Program-made: the position numbers and the translations under genes | From: Euclidia mi | Taxonomy: Eukaryota; Arthropoda; Insecta; Lepidoptera; Erebidae | Assembly: GCA_944739405.2 (NCBI GenBank) | Contig: OX123183.2 | Location: 97,168,729-97,232,728 of the forward strand | Reading direction: 5' to 3' | DNA: 64,000 nt | In this document: in pieces, positions 1-11,344 of the stretch | How positions within the stretch are numbered: position 1 is the first letter of the stretch | How the letters are laid out: every line of letters begins with the position of its first letter | Notes under the pieces: generated by a model | What the model was told of the DNA's origin: nothing | The model's input: the letters and a program-made list of their open reading frames with translations, nothing else | The model's database searches: none

Positions 1-1894
1 TATTGCTGTGGAGTTATTTATCAATATTTTTATGTAACTTTATTTAACTTTAGTATAGATATGAATTTTAAAAACTTGGGATTACCTTTTTATTCTATAA
101 AAAGTATGTTTGAGGTTATGAACTAAATTGTGTTTTTATTTAGTTACTTCGTAAAAATATATACATTAAACTATTCTGGTACCTAATATATGTGTGTAGA
201 AAAACATGTTCTTCTAACAAACAAACTAAAAAACTCAATTCATAGCAAGCGAGGAACGATTGACGTTGATGTACCTACCGGGAAAAACAGTGACAGATAC
301 CGAAATGGCGTAATTGTTCCATTTCAAGTCATTCACGTCAAATCTTAGATTTTTCATTAAAAAAAAAACGATTAATTACTACGTAATAAAAATATTTTTA
401 ATATTTTATATGTAACTAAAACACCTATTGATATTTTATTGTAAAAGTTATATTTTATTTTATTACAAAGTAACATAAATTCTTTTTTATCATATCGTAT
501 AATGAAACGCATATTTTGACAATAAGGTTATGGCTGCGTTCATAACATTTCATTATTGTTTAGGGGTATAGTTTAAAAAATAAACTGTAAATACATTATT
601 TCTTTCTCCCAAGTCCTTAAAATATGTATTTACTTTGATCAAAATATTAAAAATATGTACCTACTTTTTTTTGGTATAGGACTCATTATCAGACGTGCTA
701 AAGGCCAAAGTGACCATTGTTCTTTAGTATCTTTGCTTTCAACATCGCATAGAATTTCTTAAGGAAATTTTATGCGTTGTTAAAACAGAAGATGGCAATC
801 AAACCAAAGACAGGATTGTTTGAATGCCATTTTCTGTAGTATTATCGGTAGGCTCTTTATTATTACTCTTCTCTTTTATAAAAATATTAATTTCATTTTG
901 AATATACTCTTTTAACCGTGCAACATCATGACCACAACGACGTTACATTTTTGGACAGGAATCTCGAAAATTTGTGTGATTGATATTACCTTTTATGTGT
1001 ACTATTTCATACTACATCATCTATTTACCTGCGTGCACTACTAACTCTTGTACTTAGCCTTTTAACAGACCAAACGCCTCATTAAGATCTCTAAACTAAA
1101 AATAGAACGAATTTTTATTTATAGCCAAGCCAAATTAGACACAAAGTATGTTGCACTATTGATTTATCACCTGACCTTACGTTCGGTATCGCGTCGCGTC
1201 GCTTCGCATCGCCCGCATGTCGTGTGAGGGTAGACAAACCGTCGTCGTCACGTTCCGTCGCCTGGTCAGCGAAAGTAATGACTCGTAAAGCTACTGAACA
1301 GTGTAAAATAGACGGCACAGGTAAAGGACCTCTGATCTAAGGAGTCTTGTTGTATGTAGACGTAGACCTGACGAGTTTCGGGACGGTAATTGCTTTAATA
1401 CTGTTAATCGTCTTTATATACGTGCGTCAATATTAAAGTTTAATGTCTTTGACCAAGGAATACTTCTCCAAATGATATTTTAAGTACGTAAATACTAATT
1501 TATTGGCATGCAAGATTTGTTGCAGAGATTAGCTGAAATGCTCGTATAAGACGGTGGAATAGTATCCTATACATAGACAGAAAATGTTTGGTTTTTAAAT
1601 TTTATACTCACACACAAGTTTTCGTCTCTAGTTGTTGTGTAGTTCTCGTAAGGGAAAACTTCCTATTTTTCCAATGAAGGTGCTTCTCGATGTTGCCTTA
1701 CTGGAAATCCTGGATTGCCGACTTACGTCAGGTACTTACTTAACACATTTTTTTTGTTGTCTTACAGTCGTGCAGCTCTACCTTAACTCGAAGGCTCGGT
1801 GAAATAAAATCATAGTAGTATCAGTCCATAGAGATATATGACTTAGGTAACCAGTTACTGGTTATCTGAGTATGTTTGGGTCACAAATTTTCTA
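1..1894. other. AT-rich noncoding DNA, nothing recognised
   Basis: No open frame in this stretch has recognisable protein motifs. The short frames are of chance length and odd composition. The sequence is AT-rich with homopolymer runs, as expected for intergenic or intronic insect DNA. I see no RNA gene, array or clear transposon boundary. Confidence 0.6.
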
Positions 1895-2087
1895 CATACA
1901 TACATATCGTCACTCCTTTTATCCCCGAAGGGGTAGGCAGTTGCCGTACCGGGCACATTTCCAGACTCCTTGCTGCTACTGAGAATTTCGTGACAGAAAA
2001 ACCCAATAACACTGCCCGGCCCAGGAATCGAACCCGGGACCTCCCGATCCCACGCGCACATTTATGCCGCGAGACCAACGAGGCAGT
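1895..2087 (-). mobile_element. tRNA-derived SINE
   Basis: Read on the minus strand, the element starts with a tRNA-like head. It has a pol III box B of the form GGTTCGATTCC (plus strand GGAATCGAACC near 2024) and an A-box-like TGGTCTCGCGG. A body follows with CTCAGTAGCAGCAAGGAG and CTACCCCTTCGGGGATA, and it ends in a (TATG)n-like tail at the low-coordinate end. The body matches the two plus-strand SINEs at 3.9 and 4.5 kb, so this is a copy or subfamily of the same lepidopteran SINE. The head differs from those two. No clear TSD was found. Confidence 0.75.
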
Positions 2088-2145
2088 CGTATAGGGTTTG
2101 ATGTCGAGTTTTCCGTCTCTACGCAAAGATGGTATTTGCATCGTG

Positions 2146-2240
2146 TTATCCCTTAGTCGCCTCTTACGACACCCGCGAGAAGATAGGGGGTGGTGACACT
2201 TGTATTCTATGCCGTCACGTCAACTACACGGCATTGCACA
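2146..2240 (-). mobile_element. Non-LTR retrotransposon 3'-end fragment
   Basis: The plus strand reads CCTTAGTCGCCTCTTACGAC, then a GGGGGTGG block and ACACGGCATTGCAC. This is the reverse complement of a very common lepidopteran LINE 3'-untranslated tail, recognised from memory of its pattern. It abuts the SINE head at about 2.09 kb, so the two insertions are adjacent or nested. No coding sequence remains. Confidence 0.5.
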
Positions 2241-3149
2241 AATTGTCTATACAATTAAAATCTACAAGTCTCGTTAATGATAACAATGCGTGGTTGGTAT
2301 GCCCGTGGTTATCTTAGAATGACTGTCATTAAGACAATACATCGATGCTTTTAGCGGAATTTTATGGCAAAATAAAACAAAAACACTTTTAATACCATAG
2401 TAACACATTATTTATTTTAAAGTTTTCAATTAAATCTGTTCTGGATGTTGTTCAGAAAATCCTTGCAACGTCATAATACTTCGATCTAATCTTTACGATG
2501 TAACATTTTATTTTTATTTGTTTCTTTTTATTGTATAGAGTTACAACCCTATTCACAAAGATATTTAATAATTAAACTAAACATTTTACCTTTGTCAAAA
2601 CGAAATTAGTCAAGTGAATTAGGGGCAAGTTCCCTGGTCTTACGAATCTTTTACAATCTTTTTCGTATGACAAAGGGTCAGATTTAGATTAGGGGGTGTG
2701 TCAAACCCCCGTCGCGAGGCAAAATTAGGCAAGTCAGGCCCAAATTAAAAAAGAAATCAGGCGAAAGTTAATCCAAAAAGTTTTAATTACGTTTATTTTA
2801 GTCATCAAGCAATTTCACGTTAATTAATTTAAGAAAGAATTATTTTTTCTTGAACAATGGGCTTCCTTTTAAATTATCGTTTGCATCTAGGAGCTAAGTC
2901 TATTGAAGAAGAAATAATTTCTTTCTCCGGGCTATTTGTTTAATTGTTGTGTCTTATTCTACTACAACAATGAGTTTTGAGTGATATTGGAATGTTTCGT
3001 ATTTTATGTAATGAGACGTGGCGCGTTTTCTGTACTTTATCTACTTACTTGAATGGAATTGTCCAGTAGTATAATTAATAAGATAGATGAGGAATTTGTT
3101 CTCTATAAAAATCAAATCGTATGCAATTTCTTAGAGTCAGTTGTGTATC
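2241..3149. other. AT-rich noncoding DNA, nothing recognised
   Basis: No supported ORF, RNA gene or transposon end. A few T/A runs and scattered short repeats only. Confidence 0.6.
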
Positions 3150-3245
3150 ATCATCATCCTAGTGTTCCTAGCTTATCCCAGTTGCAACCCGGAGTCCGCT
3201 TACTAGTCTAACCGGCTTTGACCGAATATGAAGATTTGCATGTCA
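3150..3245 (+). repeat. LINE-tail-like dispersed repeat
   Basis: A short ATCATCATC run is followed by a text of the type CCTAG, TTATCCC, GTTGCA, GGAGTCCGC, TAGTCTAACC. The same text recurs, better preserved, at about 22.97 and 31.34 kb. It is typical of the terminal region of a lepidopteran non-LTR element. It is heavily degraded here. Confidence 0.45.
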
Positions 3246-3250
3246 AATCT

Positions 3251-3457
3251 TCTTAATATATAAAATCCTTGCGTTACTGACTGACTGACAGACACGCTAC
3301 AGCCGAAACTATTGGGCACAGGAAGCTGAAATTTGGCATGTATGTTCCTTAGGGACCGTAGGGGTGCATTAAGAAGGGATTTCCCGAAATTCCCACGGAA
3401 TCGGCCAAAACGGGTATATTAAAAAAAAAATGCAGGCGTAGCTGCTGGCGTCCTCTA
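3251..3457 (+). mobile_element. Short nonautonomous Helitron-like element
   Basis: A 207-bp repeat begins TCTTAATATATAAAATCC and ends GCAGGCGTAGCTGC...CTCTAG followed by T. A 5' TC, a 3' CTAG and a small hairpin (GCAG/CTGC with loop GCGTAG) about 15 bp from the 3' end fit the Helitron terminal pattern. Two further copies of exactly the same length lie at 21600-21806 and 29981-30187, both with 5' flank A and 3' flank T. A GACTGACTGACAG run lies near the 5' end. There is no coding capacity. The class assignment is by termini only; another TIR-less repeat class remains possible. Confidence 0.6.
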
Positions 3458-3936
3458 GTATTTTCATAACAGCTCAGATCGACGGCTTAACATGGTCTCA
3501 GAGGCACGGGACAAGCGATAATTAACAATTAAACAAGCACATAGCTCCTAATAGTTTGTACTATGGGTATTAGACAATGATGTACACATACTTATATGTA
3601 TCCGTTAATATTATTATTGCACCTTTATCTTAATATTTATAAACAATCTGTGAACTTAACTCATGATGATACTGTGATATTGTTTCGATAATAATTTCAA
3701 ACGATTATTGCCAAATAGCAATATTTATCGTTGAATGGATTTTGCAATGCAATATTAATAAAAGCTGATTATCAACTAATTCCCTACACAAATAGTTACG
3801 TGGTAATGCTTCGTTTAAACGAGATTTTAATCCGAGAATTGCACAAATTAGTCGCCATTTGTAATAATGACAGCTTCGCACCTGTTTCGATTTATAAAGC
3901 AATGCTTTGGAAATTATATGACATCTATAATATTTA

Positions 3937-4182
3937 ATAGGCTGCCTCCGTGGTACAGTGGATAGCGTATGCGACTGCTGATCGGAGGTCCCGGGTTCGG
4001 TTCCCGGATCGGGCAAAAGTGTTACTGGTTTTTGCCGAATTCTCAGTAGCAGCACGGAGTCTGGTGATGTGCCCGGTAACGGCAATAGGCTCGCCCCCTA
4101 TTACGTGGGACCTAAAAATTCATGGCGGAATGTGGGTGTAATATTACGCCTCTGCCTACCCCTTCGGGGATACAGGCGTGAG
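3937..4182 (+). mobile_element. tRNA-derived SINE with 13-bp TSD
   Basis: The tRNA-like head begins GCCTCCGTGGTACAGTGGAT (box A) and carries GGTTCGGTTCCCGG (box B). The body contains TTCTCAGTAGCAGCACGGAG, a variable AATAGGCTCGCCCCC segment, and CTACCCCTTCGGGGATACAG, ending GGCGTGAG. The insertion is flanked by TCTATAATATTTA at 3924-3936 and 4183-4195, a perfect 13-bp target-site duplication that marks target-primed integration. Its sister copy lies at 4548-4809. The tRNA head is not a functional tRNA gene: it is embedded in the repeat and lacks a full cloverleaf. Confidence 0.9.
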
Positions 4183-4267
4183 TCTATAATATTTAGCGGT
4201 TTCACCCACGTTGTAAGTGGCCATATTACAAAGTATTTTTATTATTCTGACACAAAAAGATGTAATA

Positions 4268-4462
4268 TTCTACAGTTTGTCATTGTATTGTCTAACAGAC
4301 AACGCACAGCCAAAACTACTGTGCCAAGGAAGCTTAAATTTGGCACGTACTTATATTGCATGGGGATAGTTGAGCACTAAGAAGAGATCGAAATTCACAT
4401 GAAAACGGTTAAGTTATAGATTTATAAAATATGCAGGCGTAGCTGCGGGCATTCTTTAATAT
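4268..4462 (+). mobile_element. Diverged Helitron-like copy
   Basis: Degraded relative of the 207-bp element at 3251. It keeps CAGACAACGCACAGCC, GGAAGCTTAAATTTGGCACG, CACTAAGAAGAGAT and the 3' GCAGGCGTAGCTGCGGGC segment. The last bases (TTCTTTAATA in place of CTCTAGT) have decayed. It is older than the three well-preserved copies. Confidence 0.5.
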
Positions 4463-4547
4463 ACTGACACGACAAGAAGAAGAAAAATAATTAACACAAA
4501 ATTAAAACATTAATAAAAACTTATTTATGTGAAACAGCAATAAACAT

Positions 4548-4809
4548 ACTGCCTCCGTGGTCCAGTGAATAGCGTATGCCACTGCTGATCGGAGGCCCCG
4601 GGTTCGATTCCCGGGTCGGGCAAAAGTGTTACTGGGTTTTTTCAGAATTCTCAGTAGCAGCACGGAGTCTGGTAATGTGCCCGGTAATGGCAATAGGCTC
4701 GCCCCCTATTACGTGGGACCTAAAAAATCATGGCGAAATGTGGGTGTAATATTACGCCTCTGCCTACCCCTTCGGGGATACAGGCGTGAGTCTTTAAATA
4801 AAAAAAATA
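4548..4809 (+). mobile_element. tRNA-derived SINE with imperfect 12-bp TSD
   Basis: Same family as the SINE at 3937. Head ACTGCCTCCGTGGTCCAGTG, intact box B GGTTCGATTCCCGG, the same body and CTACCCCTTCGGGGATACAG, then an A-rich tail. The flanks AGCAATAAACAT (4536-4547) and AGCAACAAACAT (4810-4821) form a TSD with one mismatch. Overall it is very close to the first copy, so the family has been active fairly recently. Confidence 0.9.
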
Positions 4810-4821
4810 AGCAACAAACAT

Positions 4822-5178
4822 CAGTCCATACTTACCTTTAGCGTTTATACAAGTGTCTTCCTGAGAACAGAGTAAGTGTTATGCATGCAAGACGACACAC
4901 AAAATGAAAAATGATTTTTTCTAGATTTGCCCTTTAAATGTAGTTAATAATTGTAAAACCAATATAAGCCACAAAAAATCCGTAAACAATAGTTTATTTT
5001 CAATAAGTAACAAGCGTTTGCTTCAGAAAAAAACCTGCTTACGTTTTACAACTTTATTTATGCGTACCTACATGTAAATAAAATTGTAGTGTCTGCCTGT
5101 GATTTGAAAACAACTTTCCTTTTGCAAGTGCACATAGTTACGATACCAAGTCATAAACAACTCTTTTTTAAATTTTTG
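4822..5178. other. AT-rich noncoding DNA, nothing recognised
   Basis: No supported ORF or RNA. Sequence rich in A/T runs. Confidence 0.6.
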
Positions 5179-5290
5179 TCCGACTATCTGTCTGTTCTGT
5201 TTCTCTGCGGTAATCTCTGGAATGGCTGAACTGATTTAATGGGACTTTTGCTGGAAGATAGAAGCAGGCAGGAGGGGACTTTGTAGGGCT
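5179..5290 (+). repeat. Common lepidopteran dispersed repeat, fragment
   Basis: Contains TCCGACTATCTGTCTGTTCT, then TCTGCGGTAATCTCTGGAA, GGCTGAACTGATTT and GGGACTTTTGCTGGAAGATA. I recognise this order as a widespread lepidopteran interspersed repeat. I cannot place its class or ends, and there is no coding capacity. Confidence 0.4.
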
Positions 5291-5633
5291 ACATAATAGA
5301 CTAATTGGACACGATAGGTGGTGATGTTTGTATAATAATTAATTGGTCTGGTAAATGATATTCTGTCATATAAATTATTTAAGAACACTCTTTTCACCTA
5401 GTGGTATAGAAATGACCTATTCTCGGACCTACCAAATAGACACAAAACACCGGTCAAGCCGTTATGGAGCACTTTGATAACAAATACTGTGACTCGAGAT
5501 TTTCCGTTCGTAAATTAGACTTTACCCTGTCAATGTCAAACAACACAACGGCTACGCAATGAATAAATAGCCAGAATGTCGTCCCCTCTTTCTATGAGAC
5601 CACTAGTCCCTAGCGTAGAGAGCTCCTGCCAAA

Positions 5634-5880
5634 AGTTCCGCACCGAAACTTCAGCGACTGAACTATAGGTCGTAGTATTTGGTTGGCATAACACACCAAA
5701 CGGGTGGAACTGTCAGCATTATGTGACAGCGGTGGATACCATTCGGTCGCGTAACGTTCCGCGCGATGTGATGCTCGACGGAAAGTTCCGTGCCAACACC
5801 AATGTTACACCGCTGATGTGTCATATGAAAGAAAACACATATTCAACGGAAGGTTCCGCGGCGGCAGGTGACGCAGATGT
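5634..5880. other. Cluster of palindromic GTTCCG / GAAnnTTC motifs
   Basis: This block is richer in G+C than its surroundings. It holds four GTTCCG words and three GAAnnTTC palindromes: GAAACTTC at 5645-5652, GAAAGTTC at 5781-5788 and GAAGGTTC at 5849-5856. An inverted pair CAGCGGTG (5727-5734) / CACCGCTG (5808-5815) encloses the middle part. It could be the remains of an inverted-repeat DNA transposon or a cluster of heat-shock-element-like sites. No ORF and no clear TSD. Confidence 0.35.
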
Positions 5881-6382
5881 GTCGCGACACTAAAGGATAT
5901 AATCTAACAATCTAAATAACTATCAACATTCTGGCTTTGCTAGCATAATATAATTCATTGCACTATCAAAACATAATATTCTATAACAGTTACGTATATT
6001 ATTTTATAATAAACATGTCTGGAGGAGAAATGTTTGCGTGGGCAGTCCATTCGCAATGTTTCTAACTAACAACTAACAGGGATATTTATATAATGACATT
6101 TTACCGCCACAGATAACAGAAAATATGCAACTTCCATCCAAATGTACCTTTCACTTTATATTTAATTTAAATTTAAATACGCATACTGTAGGTAAATGAA
6201 ACTTAGAAGAGCAAAGCTCTTAAAAGAATAAATAGAAAAAATGTACTTACTCCGATGTGTTTTACAGAATTTATGCAATATGCTTGCATTATTGTCAGTT
6301 GTTGTTTGAGATGTTTAAGATTTTAAGTAATGAGGTGAAGATATGAAGTCAACGCTAAATGTTGACATGTTTATTATCTTTT

Positions 6383-6545
6383 CAGGGTGCCGTAGTTTAA
6401 TTACAAAGAATCTTTATAGTTTCGCCATGTTTGTTCGTCTGTCCTTCTGTCTCATTTGGAGACGCTATGTCAATCGGTACTAGAGAGCTGAAAAAAATTA
6501 TTGACAAATATTTTTCAAAGAAACATTAAAACAATTCGAAAGTCT
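6383..6545 (+). repeat. Diverged copy of 'CAGGGTTCCGTA' repeat
   Basis: Starts CAGGGTGCCGTAG and continues TTATAGTTTCGCCATG, GTTCGTCTGTCCTTCTGTCT, TCAATCGGTACTAGAGAGCTG. This matches the order of a very common lepidopteran repeat with a (GTCT)n-like core. A better copy lies at 20052. Noncoding. Confidence 0.5.
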
Positions 6546-9140
6546 TTTTAAGGCTAGTCTATTATTTTAGAAGTAAATGCAAAAACAAGAGCTTGTTATT
6601 CGTTTGGTTATTACAATATTGTATCGTATCCATTTACAAAAACTCATTTTTTGGGAGTATAAATAAATTATATATAATACATACAATTTTGTATCCAATG
6701 TGAGAACTCTCCGCTCTCACTTTCCTTCCAAACAGACGACATTTATCGTTTCGTCATATTCTTCTTATACAACTGTAAACAAGTATTTTTAATCCTGCAT
6801 ACGTTTTGAATTGACCAAACATATCTTCATCCTCACATGTTAACTTCTTTAATAAGGAAATAGCTTAAAAACAACTGGCAACGTATACAAAATACTGGTG
6901 TAGCTAGGAGATCCTAGCTGTGAAAGCAAGAGTCCTTAATTGCGCCTTTTACATATTGAGCTCTTGTTCCGTCGCCAAGTGTTCTGCTTTCACGCCCCAA
7001 ACATCAACGACTTCTCGGCTTAGGATTTTGTGAGCGCTCTGCGAGGAAACGTAACTTGTTGTTTGTTATAAGCAGCGTTTAGGAAAGGAAGCTTGAATTA
7101 TAGGGATATCCCTTTTGTTGTTTCAAGATCGTTTTGGTACCTTTCTACACTATACCAGTTCAGATATATTTTCTGGTTTGTACTATGATAGGGTCTGACT
7201 AGTGTAATTATACCACACATGAACTGTAGGGTAACGGGGCTTTAAGCATCGAATGAAGTCTGCATAGTATCATAAAACCATTATTTTTTATTACACATAT
7301 TGTGCAAGTCCAAACGGAACTGCCTACCGCTGTTATGGAGAAAAGTAATGTATATAACCAATGTAAGCATGGCACCTCACATTCGTCGCATACGTAAACA
7401 AAGCTCATGATTTGGTTTGCCAAAATAATATTAAAAGAAAGTTGCTACATTATTCAGTCCTCAGCATAAATTACGAGATGATTTATAATAAAATAAATGT
7501 CTCGTCCATGCCAACTAATTACAACAACGACTAAGAGATAAGTATGTCTGAAATTGGCACGTCTGCTTAAATAAAAGACAGACCATTTCCTATATGATTT
7601 AAAGCTCATATTCTGTAGTTTGAAGCAAAAGACGATTTTTAAATTCAGTGAACGCTGTTATAATATTTCACTTTTACGATCGGCGGGCGGCGGGTAGGTG
7701 CGTCTTTGCTCGCCCTGGAAATCGTTGTAATGGTCGCATTATCTTTCGCCATCTTTCGTGGTAATAGTTCATATGCACTCGCCACACATCTCATGTTTAT
7801 ATGATATTATGTTCGCGGTGTCTAGCAGATGGAGTTTAGATAAGGCCGCCATTAAAATTTTTGTGCTTCGAACATTGCTTCGTTTAACTTTACGGCATAT
7901 CAAAATAAAATATAATTTGTTGTAACTAAAAAAAGATAGCAATAAACAAGAGGTGAAAAATATGATTTTTGTAAAACATACTCTACATCTAAAAATACCT
8001 TTTTATATTCATTTACTTCGTCATGCGTGAATTAAGTTTGTCAAACAATACAACTGCTAATGAGATAATGTCGTAATATGCCCGTGCCGTATGACCTCAA
8101 CTACGGATAGCACACTCTATCATTCCCCTTCGCTCTCTTACAAGCTCGCGCAAATCACGGGGTGGCCTTATTCATAGCCAAGACAAAACGTCGCGCCGTA
8201 ATTAGAATACTCACAATTAAATTAATAAAACGTAATTAACAACGTAGCGAGCAATTTTTCTATGAACGCAGCCCTTAAGCTGCTGGCACATCAATTAGAT
8301 CGTTTTACAGATGCTGCAAAAAGTCGTAACTTGTAACATAAACTTTTTCAATTTTCACCTGCATTTATATTCGCGTAAAGTGAGAATGGCCTTTCACAAG
8401 TAAATATTCGGAGAAGGTTGACGACGCCCGCGGCGAGAGCCAACGTAGCGACTTGATAAGGGCTCCAGCGGTATAAAATGCATGTAAACACCTCTTTTGC
8501 CGAGTGCTCGGGGACCAAATGTTGTCGACTGCTCTCCTCACAAATTTAGACGTACCTACCTATCGCACACCCGACGTTATGACGTCTTTGAATTGAAAAT
8601 TGTAATTTTATTTACGTTGTAAAATGTGCTTGAAGTCAGCTCGTAATTTCGCTTTTGGCTGGCATTGCATACGTTTAGGTAAGAAACGCTTTTGATACAA
8701 TCTCTTGTAGTAATAGTCTAGTGATGTATAAAAATTAAACCGTTTTAATGTTCGTCTGCGGCGCGCTTCAGCCGCTGTTAATTTAGATTAATGAACTTTT
8801 ATGAAAAACCTTTTCGTCTGTTTCACTTTTTCCTTATTCTCCGAAGAACTTTTAGTTTTGTTGTTCAACGGCTACTTTTCGAGATTTATCAAGACGTTTC
8901 ATTTTTAATGAATAAGCTCAGACCGCTGTGCTGTTGTAGCCAGCTATGTAAATAAAGTATATCCAATAATATTGTGGTTAGTCTACAATCTTTACCTGCA
9001 TATATAAGGCTGAGATAAGGCAACAAGCCCCCTTTTTTTCTTAAGATTGTTCGTCATAAATATATTTAATAGCTAAATAAAGAAACTTAGGAGAGGAGAT
9101 AGGGACTCTCAATTATTTCAGAAGATATACATATAAGGCA
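6546..9140. other. Noncoding DNA, no gene recognised
   Basis: About 2.6 kb with no convincing coding sequence. It has slightly GC-richer patches near 7680-7760 and 8100-8180 and around 8420-8560, in otherwise AT-rich DNA. No tRNA, array or intact repeat boundary was seen. The short open frames have no recognisable motif. Confidence 0.55.
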
Positions 9141-9270
9141 AGTGTGAAGGGGACAGGACGAAGGGAAAGACCTAGGCGGACGTTCTCTGACGTTGACGAC
9201 TTCTCGTTCCGTAGTCTCTGCCTAAGAGAAACAAGCGTGAGTCTATGTATGTATGTATATAATTATGTAT
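9141..9270 (+). mobile_element. LINE C-terminal / 3'-tail fragment
   Basis: The plus frame reads GTGRRERPRRTF, a basic stretch of the kind found at the carboxyl end of lepidopteran non-LTR polyproteins. It is followed by CTCTGCCTAAGAG, then GCGTGAGTCTATGTATGTATG. The last part is nearly the same as the 3' end of the SINEs in this window (CTCTGCCTACC...GCGTGAGTCTAT). The piece is therefore a candidate tail of the partner LINE that mobilises the SINE family. Only the tail is present. Confidence 0.4.
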
Positions 9271-10799
9271 TAGCCACTACTGGTCCTGCAGAAGTCACAT
9301 TCCACACTAATATTATGCGATGTAATGGTATAATTTGTGTGGATTCCTTAGTTAGTTATTATGCAAAACGAATAAGTACAATGTTTCCTCTTCACTAATT
9401 ACCTAGTTGCTATACTTGATATTACATAATAGATAATTAAGCCGAACAAATAAAACCGTTTAAGTGTTAATACTACTTGAAGTAAAAGTACCTTTGTAGT
9501 AATTGTTTTATCGGGTTACCTATCGCTCGAGTATGGAAACATGTATCACATTCACCCTTTCTATATAAGTAGTTACATATGCACCGCTACTGAGTATAGT
9601 TACTTACGGAAGTAGAACGATCAGTCTTCTGTAAGTCTAGAATACTTACAATTGTGAACCCCTAAAGTGATACCATACTGACTAGGATTTTTTTTCATTT
9701 CGTTGTGTACATAATTTCAACATGAGCATTTTAGTATTCTTTAGATATTTCTAGGTATGCATAGTACACTTGCGGTCTGTGAGACTGACTACCTATTGCT
9801 TAGGCTTGAAGACGTCCTTTAATTTGGGTTGCTTCTAGTGATTACACGTTCACAGGGAGGCAAATGTGTGTTAAGTTGAGTTACAAGTCGCCTTTGGTAT
9901 ACTAGAATCATGTCATTTGATTTTAATATTTCTAGGAAAAGCACTACCATTTTCTTATTATACCAAAACCACATGCACATGCCTTTTCTATTTTTTTGAA
10001 TTTACGAGGTACATGTCATCAACACATACCATATGTCAACATCGCAAGGGCATCGACAGAATTTACTTTATTTTGACCAGTGTTTATAGTGTATTTTAAG
10101 TGGTGAGGTAACATCCTAGAGAAGGTACGGCATAGATTTTGGTGCTAGGATCGGCACAGACTTACACTAGAGTAAATCTTTGTATCGCTGATGATAGTCA
10201 TAGCTAACGCTATGATTCGCCAATAAAATCATAAAATAAAATTCCAATGCTGAGGTTACTCTTTACTTTCCAAACAAAGATAAGTGTCGCAAAGTAATTA
10301 AAGATGCATCCACAAAACTTATTAACAAATCCCGCTAATATCAAATAAGACGTTCAGCAGACTAGCTAATCTAGTTACTCTCCACATGTTGAGTCGTACA
10401 GAATTCAATCCGTTAAGAGTGCGCCTGTTATACTTCACTCCGCATCAACGTAACTACGCGCCGCACCGGCCAATGGTCGGCAACTCGGCAATCATTCTAA
10501 TGGCCTCGGCCGGACTCGCAGACCGAATTAGTTCTTTTCAAACTACCCCCATCATTGAATTGAAAATGTCCAGACAGACTGCTATATTAATCTGTTATTC
10601 TGTAGTTTTTAGTTTCATAACTAGTAAAATATTGGTTTTCGGGATGAATGGACGAGATGGCCTTGCGGTTGATTGTGTGAACTTGATTGTGTGAATGAAG
10701 TCGGAGTCTGTTGTTTTGTGAATGAAGTATGTACTTGTATCATTTTCTTTTATGTATTTTATTCACGCCTTTATTCTCCTGGTGACGTAAACAACATTG
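9271..10799. other. Noncoding DNA, no gene recognised
   Basis: No supported gene. A GC-richer patch at about 10430-10530 lies in a 102-codon open frame (10386-10694). That frame has no recognisable domain and shows no codon structure that I can defend, so I do not call it. Confidence 0.5.
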
Positions 10800-10825
10800 T
10801 AATGTAGGTCCGACTGGTATCTCAT

Positions 10826-11321
10826 TACATTTGAAAACTATTCTAAAAATGACTATTGTGTTATCCTTATTGGTGACGAGGACTTCCGTAAAACGAACAA
10901 CTACTTCGATGTAATTTCTAGCCTAAGAAAAACACTAGAAACTATTCAAAATACAAATATAATAATCTGCTTACCTACCTATAGAAGCCATAAATACTCT
11001 GTTTGGTTTAACTGTAGAGTAGAAACCTTCAACAATTTGTTATATATGGATGTACAAACCCATAAATATGCTACACTTCTTGACTCAAATATGAACCTTG
11101 AATGCGATGTTAAAACCTTCTCACAGTATAATGGTTCCATAACTGACTATGGCATAAATATTATTTTTCAGGAACTATCTGTAATCGTGCACTCAATATC
11201 CTATGACAGTCATATAGAGATAAAATATGGGTTATCTGAAACCATTGCATTAGAAGGAAATGTCACCTCAAAGTCAAATTCTAAGCAAACAGGTACTCCT
11301 AGTGGATTACCTACATATTAG
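10826..11321 (+). pseudogene. LINE A ORF1 carboxyl-terminal remnant
   Basis: A frame open from about 10826 to the TAG at 11319-11321 encodes a segment beginning near YCVILIGDEDF and containing NIIICLPTYRSHKY. The order 'IGDxDF ... alternating hydrophobic strand ... LPTYR' resembles the carboxyl-terminal part of SGNH/esterase-like ORF1 proteins known from CR1-type LINEs. The amino-terminal part is missing (TAA in frame at about 10.8 kb). The start is not a true start codon. The esterase reading is an inference. It lies directly upstream of ORF2, as expected for LINE ORF1. Confidence 0.5.
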
Positions 11322-11344
11322 TCAGTCATTTCGATACTAAAGTA

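Noticed and set aside
3937..4010. tRNA gene (also at 4548 and the minus-strand copy near 2.05 kb)
   Set aside because: The tRNA-like heads are followed by the constant SINE body, occur in several copies, and two have target-site duplications. They are SINE promoters, not tRNA genes.
10386..10694. Small host gene with a hydrophobic segment
   Set aside because: A single open frame of 102 codons with no recognised domain, no splice context and no supporting codon pattern.
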